Source: an uncultured Eubacteriales bacterium (lineage in GTDB: Bacteria; Bacillota; Clostridia; Oscillospirales; CAG-272). Taken from it: 12,874 nucleotides of DNA. Made by a program: the position numbers and the translations under genes. Below the pieces are notes generated by a model. That model was not told the DNA's origin and did not search any database. It saw only the letters and a list, made by a program, of their open reading frames with translations. Positions 12,759 through 12,874 of this stretch are shown one piece after another (position 1 is the stretch's first letter; each line of letters starts with the position of its first letter). Location of the stretch: contig CAKRTQ010000025.1 in assembly GCA_934402395.1 (NCBI GenBank), forward strand, positions 1-12,874. The letters are read 5' to 3'.

Positions 12759-12874
12759 ATGGGACTCATCAAAGCCGGGATAGGAGCACTGGGCGGCACA
12801 CTTGCCGATCAGTGGAAAGAATTTTTCTATTGCGAGTCAATGCCGAAGGAAGTGCTGGTAACGAAGGGACAGAA
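12759..12874 (+). CDS. SPFH/Band-7 domain protein, N-terminus (partial)
   Basis: The first 38 residues of a protein that continues beyond the window: MGLIKAGIGALGGTLADQWK, then EFFYCESMPKEVLVTKGQ. This opening is characteristic of a bacterial SPFH-domain family (often mislabelled virion core protein; YdjI of Bacillus belongs to it), membrane-associated scaffolds linked to PspA-type envelope stress proteins. The hydrophobic amphipathic N-terminus could associate with the membrane. AAAGGA at 12747-12752 lies six bases before the ATG. It has its own promoter and leader. The family call is fairly firm from the N-terminal match, but the domain itself lies outside. Confidence 0.82.
   Translation, partial: MGLIKAGIGALGGTLADQWKEFFYCESMPKEVLVTKGQ

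Overview
The window looks like a chromosomal segment of an anaerobic Firmicute of the Clostridia (Oscillospiraceae/Christensenellales-like), probably a gut lineage. The basis is AG-rich Shine-Dalgarno sites, sigma-A promoters of the TTGACA-17-TATAAT type, a T-box riboswitch, a TepA-type ClpP relative, an LPXTG-like surface protein, and a NifU-like/GGGtGRT gene pair of a kind I know from anaerobic Firmicutes. This placement comes from gene content only.

Layout. At 1-47 is the tail of an unidentified gene, followed by a strong terminator (84-129). A promoter at 195-223 starts a + strand run: an XRE-family regulator whose only well-placed start codon is ACG (268), two small membrane proteins, and a TIM-barrel sugar isomerase/epimerase-like protein (to 2746). 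A consensus promoter at 2787-2815 drives a 716-residue secreted repeat protein with a C-terminal sortase-like signal (2891-5041). It ends at a long hairpin shared with the convergent - strand operon.

The - strand operon (8221 down to 5096) is a complete tryptophan-uptake unit. It has an A-tract-flanked promoter, a T-box leader with a readable UGG (Trp) specifier, antiterminator and terminator, then lipoprotein, permease and ATPase genes of the TrpXYZ type. Upstream on the same strand is a TepA/ClpP-like gene (8422-9111).

Divergent from tepA, an extended -10 promoter (9205-9233) starts a + strand cluster: a PduL-type phosphotransacylase, a Cys-rich NifU/IscU-like protein, and a GGGtGRT-family protein (9285-11652). 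The last two are tightly spaced, have strong ribosome binding sites and show codon choice like that of highly expressed genes. This cluster is the best candidate for an undescribed system: two proteins of unknown role, one resembling an Fe-S scaffold, next to an acyl-phosphate/acyl-CoA enzyme. It is followed by an unrecognised lipoprotein (11778-12665) and, after a new promoter, by the start of an SPFH-domain protein cut by the window end.
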